From: Chlamydiales bacterium
GTDB lineage: Bacteria; Chlamydiota; Chlamydiia; Chlamydiales; Criblamydiaceae
Direction: 5' to 3'
Length of the DNA: 64,000 nucleotides
NCBI GenBank assembly: GCA_024233575.1
Contig: JACKPN010000006.1
Span: 1-64,000, forward strand
Of the stretch, positions 17,151 to 26,021 are shown one piece after another; position 1 is the stretch's first letter, and each line of letters opens with the position of its first letter. The position numbers and the translations under genes were made by a program. The notes under the pieces were generated by a model. The model searched no databases. It was not told the origin of the DNA and saw nothing but the letters and a program-made list of their open reading frames with translations.

Positions 17151-17726
17151 ATGAAACACATTATTTGCGCTCTTTTCCTAATTCCATTACTTATCAATAC
17201 GCAGCATCTATCAGCAAAGGAGAATACGATGTCAAAAAATCCTGTGGTCGTCATGGAGACCAACCAAGGGACAATAGAGATCACGCTATGGCCTAACGTA
17301 GCACCTAAAGCTACAGAAAATTTCGTCAAACTGACAGAAAAAGGCTACTATGACGGGCTAACATTCCACAGAGTGATCAAAGACTTCATGATTCAAGGCG
17401 GCGATCCCAACGGTAACGGTACGGGCGGCGAATCGATCTGGGGAAAGCCATTTGAAGACGAATTCTCTGCCGATGTCACATTCGATAGCCCTGGTCTGAT
17501 CGCAATGGCAAACCGAGGCCCACACACGAATGGCAGCCAGTTTTTCATCACAACCGCATCAACTCCATGGCTGAACAACCGCCACACCATTTTCGGCAAG
17601 GTAACAAAAGGCATGGACGTTGTTAGAAAGATCGAATCAACAGAAACCGGCGCTCAAGACAAGCCTGTCGATCCGGTAATCATGAAAAAAGTCTACATCA
17701 AAGAAAAAACAACGGCTTCTTCTTAA
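17151..17726 (+). CDS. Exported cyclophilin-type peptidyl-prolyl isomerase
   Basis: A 191-residue protein with a signal peptide (HIICALFLIPLLINTQHLSA) and a complete short cyclophilin domain. Visible motifs are TNQGTIEITLW, FHRVIKDFMIQGGDP, the active-site-region FITTASTPWLNNRHTIFGKV, and NGSQFF. It catalyses proline isomerisation, here probably for periplasmic folding. It starts five bases after topA and may be cotranscribed. An internal ATG at 17229 would give a cytoplasmic form. Confidence 0.92.
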   Translation: MKHIICALFLIPLLINTQHLSAKENTMSKNPVVVMETNQGTIEITLWPNVAPKATENFVKLTEKGYYDGLTFHRVIKDFMIQGGDPNGNGTGGESIWGKPFEDEFSADVTFDSPGLIAMANRGPHTNGSQFFITTASTPWLNNRHTIFGKVTKGMDVVRKIESTETGAQDKPVDPVIMKKVYIKEKTTASS

Positions 17727-17756
17727 AGCTTCTTTCTCAAAAAAAGTAGTACTTAT

Positions 17757-17792
17757 GAACCTGTCTTATTAATAAGACAGGTTCTATTTTTA
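17757..17792 (+). terminator. Palindromic terminator after the cyclophilin gene
   Basis: GAACCTGTCTTATT and its exact complement form a perfect 14-bp palindrome (17757-17784), followed by TATTTTTAT. It can work on both strands. The rest of 17793-18055 is AT-rich and shows no supported gene. Confidence 0.8.
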
Positions 17793-18055
17793 TAAAAAAC
17801 CATTAATAATAAATATCAATTTTCTACAAAAGAAGTTACCTTTTAGTGTTCTCGAGACAGGGAAATTGTATAAGGAAATTTCTACACATGAGCTCTTAGC
17901 GCTGAAAACAAACGCTAGATCTTCAAATCATCGTAATCTGGAAAAGCTTCCTAGAAAAAAGATATATAATTACATTTCAATAAATGTATTTTTTGTTAAA
18001 AACTTGACTTTAAATCAATATAAAGAGATACCAATTCCCATTACAAAGAGTAGCC

Positions 18056-18743
18056 ATGATAATTCCTTCTGAAAAAAACTAGAGACTGTGCAATTTGTCT
18101 TGAACCTATCAATGATGATGTACCCAATGAAAATCAAACATTGGATTGCAGCCATATTTTTCATAAAGCGTGCGTTGGTCAATGGGTTCAACAACAAAAC
18201 AGCTGTCCTAACTGCCGAGCAATCGTAAACAATTCATCCCACAGTCCAATAGTTCCAGCCAATCTATCTGATCGAGTATTGTTCCCAAGAGGAACATCCC
18301 CGTGGATGTCAAATCTAGATGAGAGATTACCTTTCTATAGAGCAACAGTCATTTCCATGTCAGATGCAAACGATCACATACCATTCTTCTCAAATTTTGA
18401 TTTTAATGTTGGAATTTCACCTTTACGTATCTTAGATGAAAGACCTAACTCTCTCATCATGCTCCCAAGAAAAGAACCACGTTATTATTATGCTGAAGTG
18501 CCTCCCAATAATGAAGAACGATCAAACGTTATTAGAGATTTTTTCAATCAAAGAGCATTCACAGGTTCGATTGATGAACTTACAGCCACCGTTTTAGAGA
18601 ATCTTGATATAGAATTCACCAAAGTTCAAGGCTCTGTACTGTTCAATAGCATTTTTCCGAATCGTTCAGTGCAAATCAAACCTTTACCATTAGATATTCT
18701 CAATCGTATTGCCGTAGATTTAAAACAAAATAGGTTTGGCTAG
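18056..18743 (+). CDS. RING-H2 protein, frameshifted at an A7 tract
   Basis: ATG 18056, behind AAAGAG, runs only nine codons (MIIPSEKN) before a stop. Removing one A from the A7 run at 18073-18079 joins it to a long frame giving a 228-residue protein. Its N-terminus is a RING-H2 finger: CAIC, then LDCSHIFHKAC and SCPNC, with two His in the middle ligand pair. The rest is unrecognised. A eukaryotic-type ubiquitin-ligase effector is the likely class. The break may be real decay, transcriptional slippage or a sequence error. The region is AT-richer than its neighbours, which fits horizontal gain. Confidence 0.65.
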
Positions 18744-18849
18744 TATTACACGTTCAAGACCATCAAAGAGATTAAATTCTTCGTGCTGCTACGGACATTA
18801 TCGAGACTCAAAAGTATCAGTGTCTAGTTCCTCATATGACACCAAGCAA

Positions 18850-19815
18850 CTACAAGTAATTTTCTTTAGTTGTTAGTAAGTAAGCTCCCAAGCCCTCACG
18901 ATGCCACGCTACATGCTCCTGTAACTCGGGAAGCGGCAGCGGTGTCGTGGGGATCAAGTAATTTTTAAGCCGGTATAATCGGCTCCATAATTCCTGCGAC
19001 TCATCACCAACGACTACAAAGTGCTGATGGAAATGAGGTACCGTCTGCCCTGAATTAGGACCGTTATTACTGAACAGATAAATCGTTCCATAACCTTTAT
19101 TGCGAAAGTACTCGACCATCTTCTGCGTGGTTTGCTGCAGCTCCACATATTCATCCGCAGTCAACTCAGCAAATTCAGGACGGCAAGCCTTGGGAATTAC
19201 AAGAAAATGAAGTTTATCCTTACTGCCACCATTAGGGGAGTAATCATACAACACTCGGATCAACCTGCCTTCATATACCGTCTGCCGATCTAAAATCTTC
19301 TGATTGCAAAAAGCATCGAAACGTTTATCGCCACTGCGATCCTTAACAAACTTGGGATAATGTAAAGCCATCTTTTGCCGATAATCGCTAGCGACGCGCT
19401 GTGCTTCGCTAGCGGAAAGGTGTGGAGCGCCAAGTGCTACATGAGAGAGCACTGTCAACAGCTTCCAATATTTCTGCAAACGCCACTGTTCGTTAGGATA
19501 AGGGACAATCTGCCAGGCAAACTGATTAGTGCCAACACGTCCCTGGATCAAATAATCATCAGCATAACGCGAATCACGCCACAAAGCTGTCACCTTCTGC
19601 ATGAGGTCGTAACTATCGCGCAAATCTTTTTCGCTCCACTGTCCAAAATCAGGGGCAGTCTGTTTATCAACATTCAAGGAATAATCCGCTAAAGGATACA
19701 TCGCCGGAATCAGCTGCACCTGTCCTGAAACAGCAATCGGCTGCTCACCGCAGCAACAAGCGGCACAGAAAGAAAAAATTGAGAAAACAACAGCTCTAAG
19801 CATCGTCAGCACCAC
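18850..19815 (-). CDS. Putatively exported HIT-domain protein
   Basis: A 321-residue protein. The C-terminal part carries a histidine triad, HFHQH in a VPHFHQHFVVVG context, with upstream LHFLVIPK, the layout of HIT-family nucleotide hydrolases and transferases. The first 150 residues are not a HIT domain and are not recognised. The N-terminus is hydrophobic with a Cys cluster (VVFSIFSFCAACCC), suggesting a signal peptide or lipoprotein, which is unusual for HIT enzymes. The start is GTG 19815 or ATG 19803. It stands alone, transcribed leftward. Confidence 0.75.
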   Translation of the reverse strand: MVLTMLRAVVFSIFSFCAACCCGEQPIAVSGQVQLIPAMYPLADYSLNVDKQTAPDFGQWSEKDLRDSYDLMQKVTALWRDSRYADDYLIQGRVGTNQFAWQIVPYPNEQWRLQKYWKLLTVLSHVALGAPHLSASEAQRVASDYRQKMALHYPKFVKDRSGDKRFDAFCNQKILDRQTVYEGRLIRVLYDYSPNGGSKDKLHFLVIPKACRPEFAELTADEYVELQQTTQKMVEYFRNKGYGTIYLFSNNGPNSGQTVPHFHQHFVVVGDESQELWSRLYRLKNYLIPTTPLPLPELQEHVAWHREGLGAYLLTTKENYL

Positions 19816-19913
19816 ATTTTATTTGATCGAATTTTAACAAATAACCCTCAATTCTACCAATTGAAAACAAATCCCATAATTTGTAGACTTGCATATCATG
19901 TAATGAGGTAAAT

Positions 19914-20297
19914 ATGAATTTCATGCCCGTCATAATTGCGACCGTCATCACTTTTTCGCAGATTGCCGATCACCCTCCACATACTGAAGAGACTGTGAAA
20001 ATTCGCGGTTTTATCTATGAAACTCCTGAAGGAGAGCACTATCTTGCAGACAAACCTAATCTAAGAAGCTGCTGTATGGGAAAAGAAGGAATAATGATTC
20101 CGATCTCCGGAGACCTGCGCGCTTCGGAAGACTCTGTCGTGATGATTGAAGGACACCTAATTGATCGCGCCGACCGGAAGGAGATCATCAACGCAAAAAT
20201 CATTGAAGATATCGGCTCTTCGTGGAACCAAGGTCTACTGGCTATCCCTTTCTTCGCTGTTCCGGCTTTCTATCTCTGGAAAAGAGCTAAATCATGA
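19914..20297 (+). CDS. Small membrane protein, unknown function
   Basis: A 127-residue protein with a hydrophobic N-terminus (possible signal peptide), a soluble beta-rich middle (VKIRGFIYETPEGEHYLADK, RSCCMGKEG) and a C-terminal membrane helix (LLAIPFFAVPAFYLWKRAKS). I do not recognise it. GAGG lies upstream of the ATG. Its 3' end overlaps the convergent murI by 28 bases. Confidence 0.65.
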   Translation: MNFMPVIIATVITFSQIADHPPHTEETVKIRGFIYETPEGEHYLADKPNLRSCCMGKEGIMIPISGDLRASEDSVVMIEGHLIDRADRKEIINAKIIEDIGSSWNQGLLAIPFFAVPAFYLWKRAKS

Positions 20298-21085
20298 ACG
20301 GCTTCAATAGTTGTGCCTAAAAAACGGGTACCCATCAACGAAAATCGTTCGGGGTCATCAGAAACGTAATATTGATACACGCCGCGAGTGTTTGAAGTTT
20401 TTTTTATTCCTTGAATATTGAGACTGTCGCGTACATAGAATGCACATGTTGATGCAGAGTCAACGAGCGCTACTTCACTACCTACATATTCCTTTATTGC
20501 ATCAGCAAGAAGCGGATAATGAGTACATCCAAGGAGGATAGTATCTATTTCGTTACCTACAACAGGAGACAAATACTCTTCTATTACAAGTCTAACGACC
20601 GCTGAGTTGGTCATATTCTCTTCAACAAGCGGAACAAATAACGGGCAGGGTTGAGAGATAACTTCTGCTTTTGGAAGATAGCGGCAGATCTCTCGCTGAT
20701 ATGCGCCGGACTGTATTGTAGCTCGCGTCGCAATGACCGCGATACACCCCTTCTTTGTCACTTCAACAGCACGCGCAGCTCCAGGCTCGATCACACCAAT
20801 AACCGGAACATGCACAGTCTGCCTAAGAGCTTCAATTGCATGCGCCGAAGCCGTGTTGCATGCAACAACTAATAGCTTAATATTCTTTTCCAGGAGAAAA
20901 GCGGTATTTTCAAGTGAATAACGTATGATTGTGTCGCGACTCTTACTGCCATATGGAACTCGGGCAGTATCGCCATAGTAACAGATATTCTCGTACGGCA
21001 GTAGATGCATGATCTGCCGCATGACAGTCAACCCTCCGATTCCGGAATCAAAAATACCAATCGGTCTATTATCGCTTTCGCTCAC
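20270..21085 (-). CDS. murI: Glutamate racemase
   Basis: A 271-residue enzyme making D-glutamate for peptidoglycan. The opening FDSGIGGLTV, catalytic C76 in VVACNTASAHA and catalytic C187 in LLGCTHYPLL are all present. ATG 21085 overlaps the stop of the LysM gene as ATGA, so it is translationally coupled to it. The link to Tol/Pal and LysM genes supports a peptidoglycan and division role, consistent with the reduced peptidoglycan of chlamydiae. Confidence 0.95.
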   Translation of the reverse strand: MSESDNRPIGIFDSGIGGLTVMRQIMHLLPYENICYYGDTARVPYGSKSRDTIIRYSLENTAFLLEKNIKLLVVACNTASAHAIEALRQTVHVPVIGVIEPGAARAVEVTKKGCIAVIATRATIQSGAYQREICRYLPKAEVISQPCPLFVPLVEENMTNSAVVRLVIEEYLSPVVGNEIDTILLGCTHYPLLADAIKEYVGSEVALVDSASTCAFYVRDSLNIQGIKKTSNTRGVYQYYVSDDPERFSLMGTRFLGTTIEAVHDLALFQR

Positions 21086-21699
21086 CGCTCAGGGATTCTC
21101 AATTTTTGCCCAATTAAAATCCGGTCAGACTTCAGGCTATTCAGTTCTTTGATCTCTTTAATGCTAGTACGATGCCTTTGGGCAATCAACCCCAAGCTGT
21201 CGCCTTCACGCACACGATAGACTTTCCCACTATCGGCAATCTGTTCAGTAGGTTGAAGAAGTTCCATTAACGAGCGCATCGCTTGATTAATATGCTCAAT
21301 ATCACGGTTCTGCTTCGCCACTTTCTCTTCAAGCTTATTGATCCAATCACTTGACTCATTGGCATGGCTTTTGAGTTTCTTCAAGTCCGTGGAAACCGTC
21401 TTGATTGACGACTCTTGCAAAGAAGAACCTCCTTTCATTTGCTCATGGTTTTCTCGTCGAGCAATCTCCAGATCATTGCGTAGCTGCTGAATTGTTTCCT
21501 CTTGATTACGCATCATCTCCCTTAAAGAGCGAAGCTCGGCATCATGATTGGCAACTTCATAACGCATCATCTCAAGATTTTCATTAATCTTTCGCAATAT
21601 AGTGGTGTTGTCATTCTCTTGATAATGGCGTGCAGCTGTTAGCGGCGCCGCCATTATCATCATGCTTAATGCTATTCCAAAACAAGGTTGCCAACACAT
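21082..21699 (-). CDS. LysM-domain coiled-coil protein
   Basis: A 205-residue protein with a hydrophobic signal-like N-terminus (FGIALSMMIMAAPLTAA) and a long coiled coil at about residues 30-140. The C-terminal LysM peptidoglycan-binding domain starts YRVREGDSLGLIAQRHRTS and ends ILIGQKLRIPE. It follows pal by 11 bases and is coupled to murI, matching the NlpD-like position in chlamydial tol-pal clusters. It probably tethers envelope complexes to peptidoglycan; no peptidase domain is present. Confidence 0.88.
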   Translation of the reverse strand: MCWQPCFGIALSMMIMAAPLTAARHYQENDNTTILRKINENLEMMRYEVANHDAELRSLREMMRNQEETIQQLRNDLEIARRENHEQMKGGSSLQESSIKTVSTDLKKLKSHANESSDWINKLEEKVAKQNRDIEHINQAMRSLMELLQPTEQIADSGKVYRVREGDSLGLIAQRHRTSIKEIKELNSLKSDRILIGQKLRIPER

Positions 21700-21710
21700 T
21701 GTTGATCTCC

Positions 21711-22433
21711 TTAACGATAATAGACTTTAAACTCCGCGCGGCGGTTTTGCGCCCATGCAGCTTCGTTGTGCCCCATCACTAAAGGACGCTCTTTGCCGTA
21801 AGAGATCGTGAAGATATTATCAGGGTTAACGCCTTCTTTAATTAACATATTGCGGACAGCATTACTGCGGCGAGCACCAAGAGCAAGGTTGTACGCTTGA
21901 GGACCGCGCTCGTCGCAATGCCCTTCGACAAAGACATAAACGTTAGGGTTTTGCCGCATATATCCGGCAATGCTACGCACTTTTTCCAAGTTGTCCTGTC
22001 CCTTTATCAGGTCGCTGTCGAAAGGAAACTGAACGTTGGTAAAAATCGAACGCACCTCAGGCATCGTGTTCGGATCGCGGAATGATTCAATACCGGGAAT
22101 AGCGCTGCCTGGATCACCGGGACTTTCCTTGGGCTGACGCGTAACAAAGTCCGCCATGGCAATCTCGTCATTGTATTCCACATCTGCAAGAGGAATATAA
22201 TCTTTATCAGCATATGCGTGACACGGATCGCATTGTGCTTCAAACTGTTGACGCGAACGGATCTGCTTAGAATCACCTTGTTTCCCTCCTAAGCAACAAA
22301 AGCCTCTCTGAACATGGCGTCCGCAGGATCTTGTGTCGTTAAGCATTTGATCGCTGGACCGTGAAGAGCAACTGACCAGCAACACACTGACAACAAGAAG
22401 GTTGAGTAGCAGTTTTCGTTTATCGTTTTTCAT
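21711..22433 (-). CDS. pal: Peptidoglycan-associated lipoprotein
   Basis: A 240-residue lipoprotein. The signal peptide ends in a lipobox (VLLVSC). A linker with several Cys residues follows, then a C-terminal OmpA-like domain (VYVFVEGHCDERG, YNLALGARRSNAVRNML, NRRAEFKVYY) that binds peptidoglycan. The start is ATG 22433, preceded by GAGGT; TTG 22445 in the same frame is less likely. Pal anchors the outer membrane with TolB. Confidence 0.94.
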   Translation of the reverse strand: MKNDKRKLLLNLLVVSVLLVSCSSRSSDQMLNDTRSCGRHVQRGFCCLGGKQGDSKQIRSRQQFEAQCDPCHAYADKDYIPLADVEYNDEIAMADFVTRQPKESPGDPGSAIPGIESFRDPNTMPEVRSIFTNVQFPFDSDLIKGQDNLEKVRSIAGYMRQNPNVYVFVEGHCDERGPQAYNLALGARRSNAVRNMLIKEGVNPDNIFTISYGKERPLVMGHNEAAWAQNRRAEFKVYYR

Positions 22434-22546
22434 AATGGACCTCAATAATTTTGTGCTAGTTTCAGCATCCTACCATAAGAGTAAATAAAATCCCAAGAGC
22501 CACTTGTAAAATTAGTTGAAGGCAATCTCTATACTGGATATCGAGA

Positions 22547-23938
22547 TCACCCCGGCACGACAGGCGACCAGTGTGGAAATCTCTTCTCACCTTTCCCCTG
22601 AGTGATCTTAACCGCCTTAGGTTGATGCAAATTAATCATATATAACTCGCATGTAGTATCGTCCCCGCAGTTGTACATCAAATGCAGGCTGTTAGGCGCC
22701 CAAGTGGGGTTTTCCTTATTGCCATGCCCTTGTGTCAGTTGATACTCATGCTGCTTATTGAAATCATAGACAAAGATCTGCCTCGTACCTTCGACTTTCG
22801 AGCAATAAGCGATTTTTTTGCCATCGGGAGACCATGCAGGCGCCGTCGCGCTATGATAGCGCGTCAGCAAGGTTGGTTTAATATCGCGCAGTTTCGCACC
22901 TTCAGGAGGGATATCCATCGTGTAGATGCGAGGCGCGCCATCTTTGTTTGACACAAATGCGATTTTTTTGCCGTCAGGGCTGAATGTTGGCGTCCCCTGC
23001 GTCGCAGGATATGCAGAGAAAATCTGGCGCGGCTTGCCGATTGCCCCTTCTTCTGGAGAAAAAGGAAGGATGAACAGATCTGGATTGCCGGTGACATCAC
23101 TGATGAGAGCGATCTGATTGCGCTGATAATTCAGCGTCGGCATTAGCTGGTTCCCTCTCACCATCGTCACTCTGCTTATCGAACTGCCGTTTAAGGAGGC
23201 GAGATAGATCTTCGGCTGTCCGGTCTTATAGGAAACGTAGAAAAACGCCCCCGGTTGTTTTCCCGAAGGGGCCGGCGCATACTGCGGTGTGACGCAATAG
23301 CCGGCATCTCTAAGAACTTGTCGAGCATTACCGCCATCGTAATCCGCTTCCCAAACGTCCGCAGTCCACTTCTTTTGCCCGGGAACTTTCTCGCGCACAG
23401 TATAGAGCACACGCGTTCGCGCAATTCCTTCGGTTCCGAATAGCGCCTTATGGATCATGTCGGCAAGAAGATGAATCTGATGACGGTCGCGCACCATCTC
23501 GCCGGTAAGTGCAATATGGTCGACACTTTTAATCCAGTTGCCATTGACAGAAAGGATCGACGCATCCAACAGGTGATCGACGATGTTAACTTTGATCACA
23601 TAGTAGATATTTTGACTTTTCCACTCCGCCGACTGATTGTAATCATGAAAGGTCGCTTTTGCAGCTAACGCCTCCAACGAGGGATTTGCCTGCGACAGCG
23701 CTGTCATCCCATTGTGAGATAGATCAAAACGAAGAACTTTCTCCAGCTGTTTAATATACCCTGCATCGAACCCTGCATTTTTTGTGTCGAAAGAGACCAG
23801 GTAAATCGGCACCAACTCTGCTTCTGTCGTCAAGCGCACAACGATCTCATCACCGCCTTCAGGCTCGGCAATCACCGGAGCAGCGATTACTAGAAGAAGG
23901 ATAAATAGCGTTTTGATTGATCTCATAGTTTTACTCAT
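22547..23938 (-). CDS. tolB: Tol-Pal system protein TolB
   Basis: About 463 residues with a signal peptide (SIKTLFILLLVIAAPVIA), an N-terminal TolB domain, and a six-bladed propeller of WD40-like repeats. Repeats are visible as TPTFSPDGKKIAFVSNKDG, APAWSPDGKKIAYCSKVEG and NPTWAPNSLHLMYNCG. It is a periplasmic partner of Pal. ATG 23938 overlaps the tolA-like stop by 8 bases; ATG 23926 is an alternative and the frame opens earlier, inside tolA. A 113-base gap separates it from pal. Confidence 0.93.
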   Translation of the reverse strand: MSKTMRSIKTLFILLLVIAAPVIAEPEGGDEIVVRLTTEAELVPIYLVSFDTKNAGFDAGYIKQLEKVLRFDLSHNGMTALSQANPSLEALAAKATFHDYNQSAEWKSQNIYYVIKVNIVDHLLDASILSVNGNWIKSVDHIALTGEMVRDRHQIHLLADMIHKALFGTEGIARTRVLYTVREKVPGQKKWTADVWEADYDGGNARQVLRDAGYCVTPQYAPAPSGKQPGAFFYVSYKTGQPKIYLASLNGSSISRVTMVRGNQLMPTLNYQRNQIALISDVTGNPDLFILPFSPEEGAIGKPRQIFSAYPATQGTPTFSPDGKKIAFVSNKDGAPRIYTMDIPPEGAKLRDIKPTLLTRYHSATAPAWSPDGKKIAYCSKVEGTRQIFVYDFNKQHEYQLTQGHGNKENPTWAPNSLHLMYNCGDDTTCELYMINLHQPKAVKITQGKGEKRFPHWSPVVPG

Positions 23939-24665
23939 TTTGCAGTGTGACCAAAAAGGTATAGCGGTCATTATTCTTAAAATGCCTTCCGAATCCGGGA
24001 AATTTTAATGTTGGAACTGTTGACTCGACGTAGTTGCTATTTTTACTACTTTGCGATGAAACGGTCTTGACCTGATGGACAGTGCCATCGCGGTTGAGCG
24101 TCAACTTAATCTTCACCTCACCATAGTCAGGAAGTCTCAGCATCAGCCTCAAACGCCCTGCCAACTCGTCTCGGTAGCCTATCTCTTCATCCGATAGCTC
24201 TTGCTTCTGCTCGGATGCCACCTCGTAGTCATCGATTTTCTTTGCCCGTTTCTCTGAAGACTTATCGTTGTTTTTTCCAATTTTTGCAATATTTTCCTGT
24301 GCTTTGGCGAGCAACGCTTTTCTTTTCTTATCTTCCTGCGGCAGCTTCGGTTTTTCCTCTTTTTTCTTCACAGCGGTTTTCGTTTTCGGTGGTGGCGGCG
24401 TTTCGCGCTTTTTCTTTTTCGGAACTTGTTTTTTTGGAGGAGGCGGTGTTTGCTTCTTCGGAGGCGGCGCTGCCATTGCAACAGAAACTACATCTTCTTT
24501 AGGTTGCAGCGCTACAGTCTTTACAACAAGTTGACGCCGCGCTTTTGCAGGGATTACCGCAATTGTCGTACTAGCTGTCAACCACCAAAGAAAAAGGGCA
24601 TGTGCAACAAGCACAGCAACCGTGATTGGCAAAAGCAACGATCGGGTATAAGGTTCTCTAACCAT
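23931..24665 (-). CDS. TolA/TonB-like energy-transducing protein
   Basis: A 244-residue protein with one N-terminal membrane helix (LPITVAVLVAHALFLWWL). A Pro/Lys-rich periplasmic stretch follows (PPPKK, PPPPKKQVPKKKK), then a helical linker and a C-terminal TonB/TolA-type domain (VKIKLTLNRDGTVHQVKTVS, TLKFPGFG). It would couple the TolQR motor to the outer membrane. Position between tolR and tolB supports a TolA role, although the C-terminal signature is TonB-like. Confidence 0.85.
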   Translation of the reverse strand: MVREPYTRSLLLPITVAVLVAHALFLWWLTASTTIAVIPAKARRQLVVKTVALQPKEDVVSVAMAAPPPKKQTPPPPKKQVPKKKKRETPPPPKTKTAVKKKEEKPKLPQEDKKRKALLAKAQENIAKIGKNNDKSSEKRAKKIDDYEVASEQKQELSDEEIGYRDELAGRLRLMLRLPDYGEVKIKLTLNRDGTVHQVKTVSSQSSKNSNYVESTVPTLKFPGFGRHFKNNDRYTFLVTLQNE

Positions 24666-24678
24666 TGAAAATCCGGAA

Positions 24679-25131
24679 TTATTTTCCGCGTTTGATATTT
24701 CCTGCCGGCTTCAGCACGATATCCATCTCATGGAATCCGGCGCTTTCTGCTGCGTTTTTCACGGCTTGATAAGTACCAAAGCTGGCGCGTTTGTCGTGGA
24801 AAACCTGTGGACGCGCTTCAGGCATACGCTGCCGCGCATGTTTAAGCAGGTCGCCAAGACGATCTACGCTGACCGGCTGCTGGTTGAACAAAATGCTGTC
24901 ATCGCTGTTGACATGGATCGCTATAGCACTCTGTTCCTGCGCAACGATCTGGTTCTGTGCAGGATCGTCCGATGCGTCGGCAAGTTCGACGCGATCCATC
25001 TCCAGCAGCGGCGCTACCAGGATGAACATGATCAAGATCACGAACACAACGTCGATCAATGGTGTTAAATTGACCGTTGGTTCTTCACTCTGCCGTGCAT
25101 GGTAGGTACGTATTGCTGCATGTCGTGCCAT
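24679..25131 (-). CDS. tolR: ExbD/TolR family protein
   Basis: A 150-residue motor component. The single membrane helix carries the proton-channel aspartate in NLTPLIDVVFVILIMFI, followed by a periplasmic domain with a short beta structure. ATG 25131 is one base from the tolQ stop; the longer frame from 25212 would lie inside tolQ and is rejected. It works with TolQ as a proton-driven stator. Confidence 0.92.
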   Translation of the reverse strand: MARHAAIRTYHARQSEEPTVNLTPLIDVVFVILIMFILVAPLLEMDRVELADASDDPAQNQIVAQEQSAIAIHVNSDDSILFNQQPVSVDRLGDLLKHARQRMPEARPQVFHDKRASFGTYQAVKNAAESAGFHEMDIVLKPAGNIKRGK

Positions 25132-25132
25132 C

Positions 25133-25873
25133 TTATTTGACGTCCACTTTACGATACTGCATCTCAACAGATGTGAGTATCTCGTTTGAGAAACATTCCA
25201 TTTCTGTCTCAAAGTCCCTGATATTGTTCTTCAAGTAATTATAGCCGATCAACGCCGGGATTGCATCGACGAGGCCAAGAACCGTTGTCGCCAATGCCAA
25301 AGATAAACCTCCCAAAACCATCTGATTCGTATTGCCGCCGCTTTGTGCCTGCAGCTCGGAAAAGGTAGAAAGAATTCCCCAGACGGTGCCTAGCAATCCA
25401 AGGAAAGGCGCTAAGCTGACGATCGTCGCAAGGATAAAGAGGTTTTTTTCAAGATTCTTGGTCTCGGTCGCCACTGTGGTCATCAGATGCGATTCAACAA
25501 AATCAATATCGGAAGGAGAAAGATATGATCCCACGGTATCGTCCTCTTCTTTGTTAAAATGGCGATTTTTATTGAGGATGTCGACGGTATGTTTTTTTAA
25601 CACCTGGTATAGCGATAAAAAGGGATTTGGCGCGCTGCCCTTCGCAGGGCAGCGGTACTCTACCCCTAATAAATGGGCCTTTCGACCGTTAAAAGCGCGA
25701 TAAAATTGAGATGAGAGCTTACGAGCCTGCAGGGTGATCCACACCTTCTGGATCACAATCACCCATGTTGTCACGGAAAGGGCGATCAAACTCAAAAAAA
25801 TTGCCTTCCCCAGGAAATCCGAATGAAAATAGGCGTCAAAAAAGGGGTTTGCAGCCAAAACAGTGTCTAACAT
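25133..25873 (-). CDS. tolQ: MotA/TolQ/ExbB proton channel protein
   Basis: A 246-residue protein with three membrane helices. These are an N-terminal one (IFLSLIALSVTTWVIVIQKV) and two in the conserved core (LFILATIVSLAPFLGLLGTV, LSLALATTVLGLVDAIPALI). ATG 25873 has AAGG upstream and starts the LDTVLAANPFFDAYF segment. It is the first gene of the leftward tolQ-tolR-tolA-tolB-pal-LysM-murI cluster, the order expected in chlamydiae. Confidence 0.92.
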   Translation of the reverse strand: MLDTVLAANPFFDAYFHSDFLGKAIFLSLIALSVTTWVIVIQKVWITLQARKLSSQFYRAFNGRKAHLLGVEYRCPAKGSAPNPFLSLYQVLKKHTVDILNKNRHFNKEEDDTVGSYLSPSDIDFVESHLMTTVATETKNLEKNLFILATIVSLAPFLGLLGTVWGILSTFSELQAQSGGNTNQMVLGGLSLALATTVLGLVDAIPALIGYNYLKNNIRDFETEMECFSNEILTSVEMQYRKVDVK

Positions 25874-26021
25874 GATGAACCTTATGCCAATCTTAATGGA
25901 ATATTTACAAAGCAATGTTATAATTTTGTTTACTAATTTACAAGACGCGTATGCGTATTTAACTTAAATAGCCAGACTGGTACGCTAGGCAATTCAGTAT
26001 GGCAAGGGAGGCAAAAGAGCT

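Noticed and set aside
17866..18072. 68-codon TTG frame
   Set aside because: AT-rich, no ribosome site, and it runs into the RING2 start; no protein signature.
24268..24534. Gly/Phe-rich plus-strand frame
   Set aside because: It is the antisense of the Pro/Lys-rich tolA-like region.
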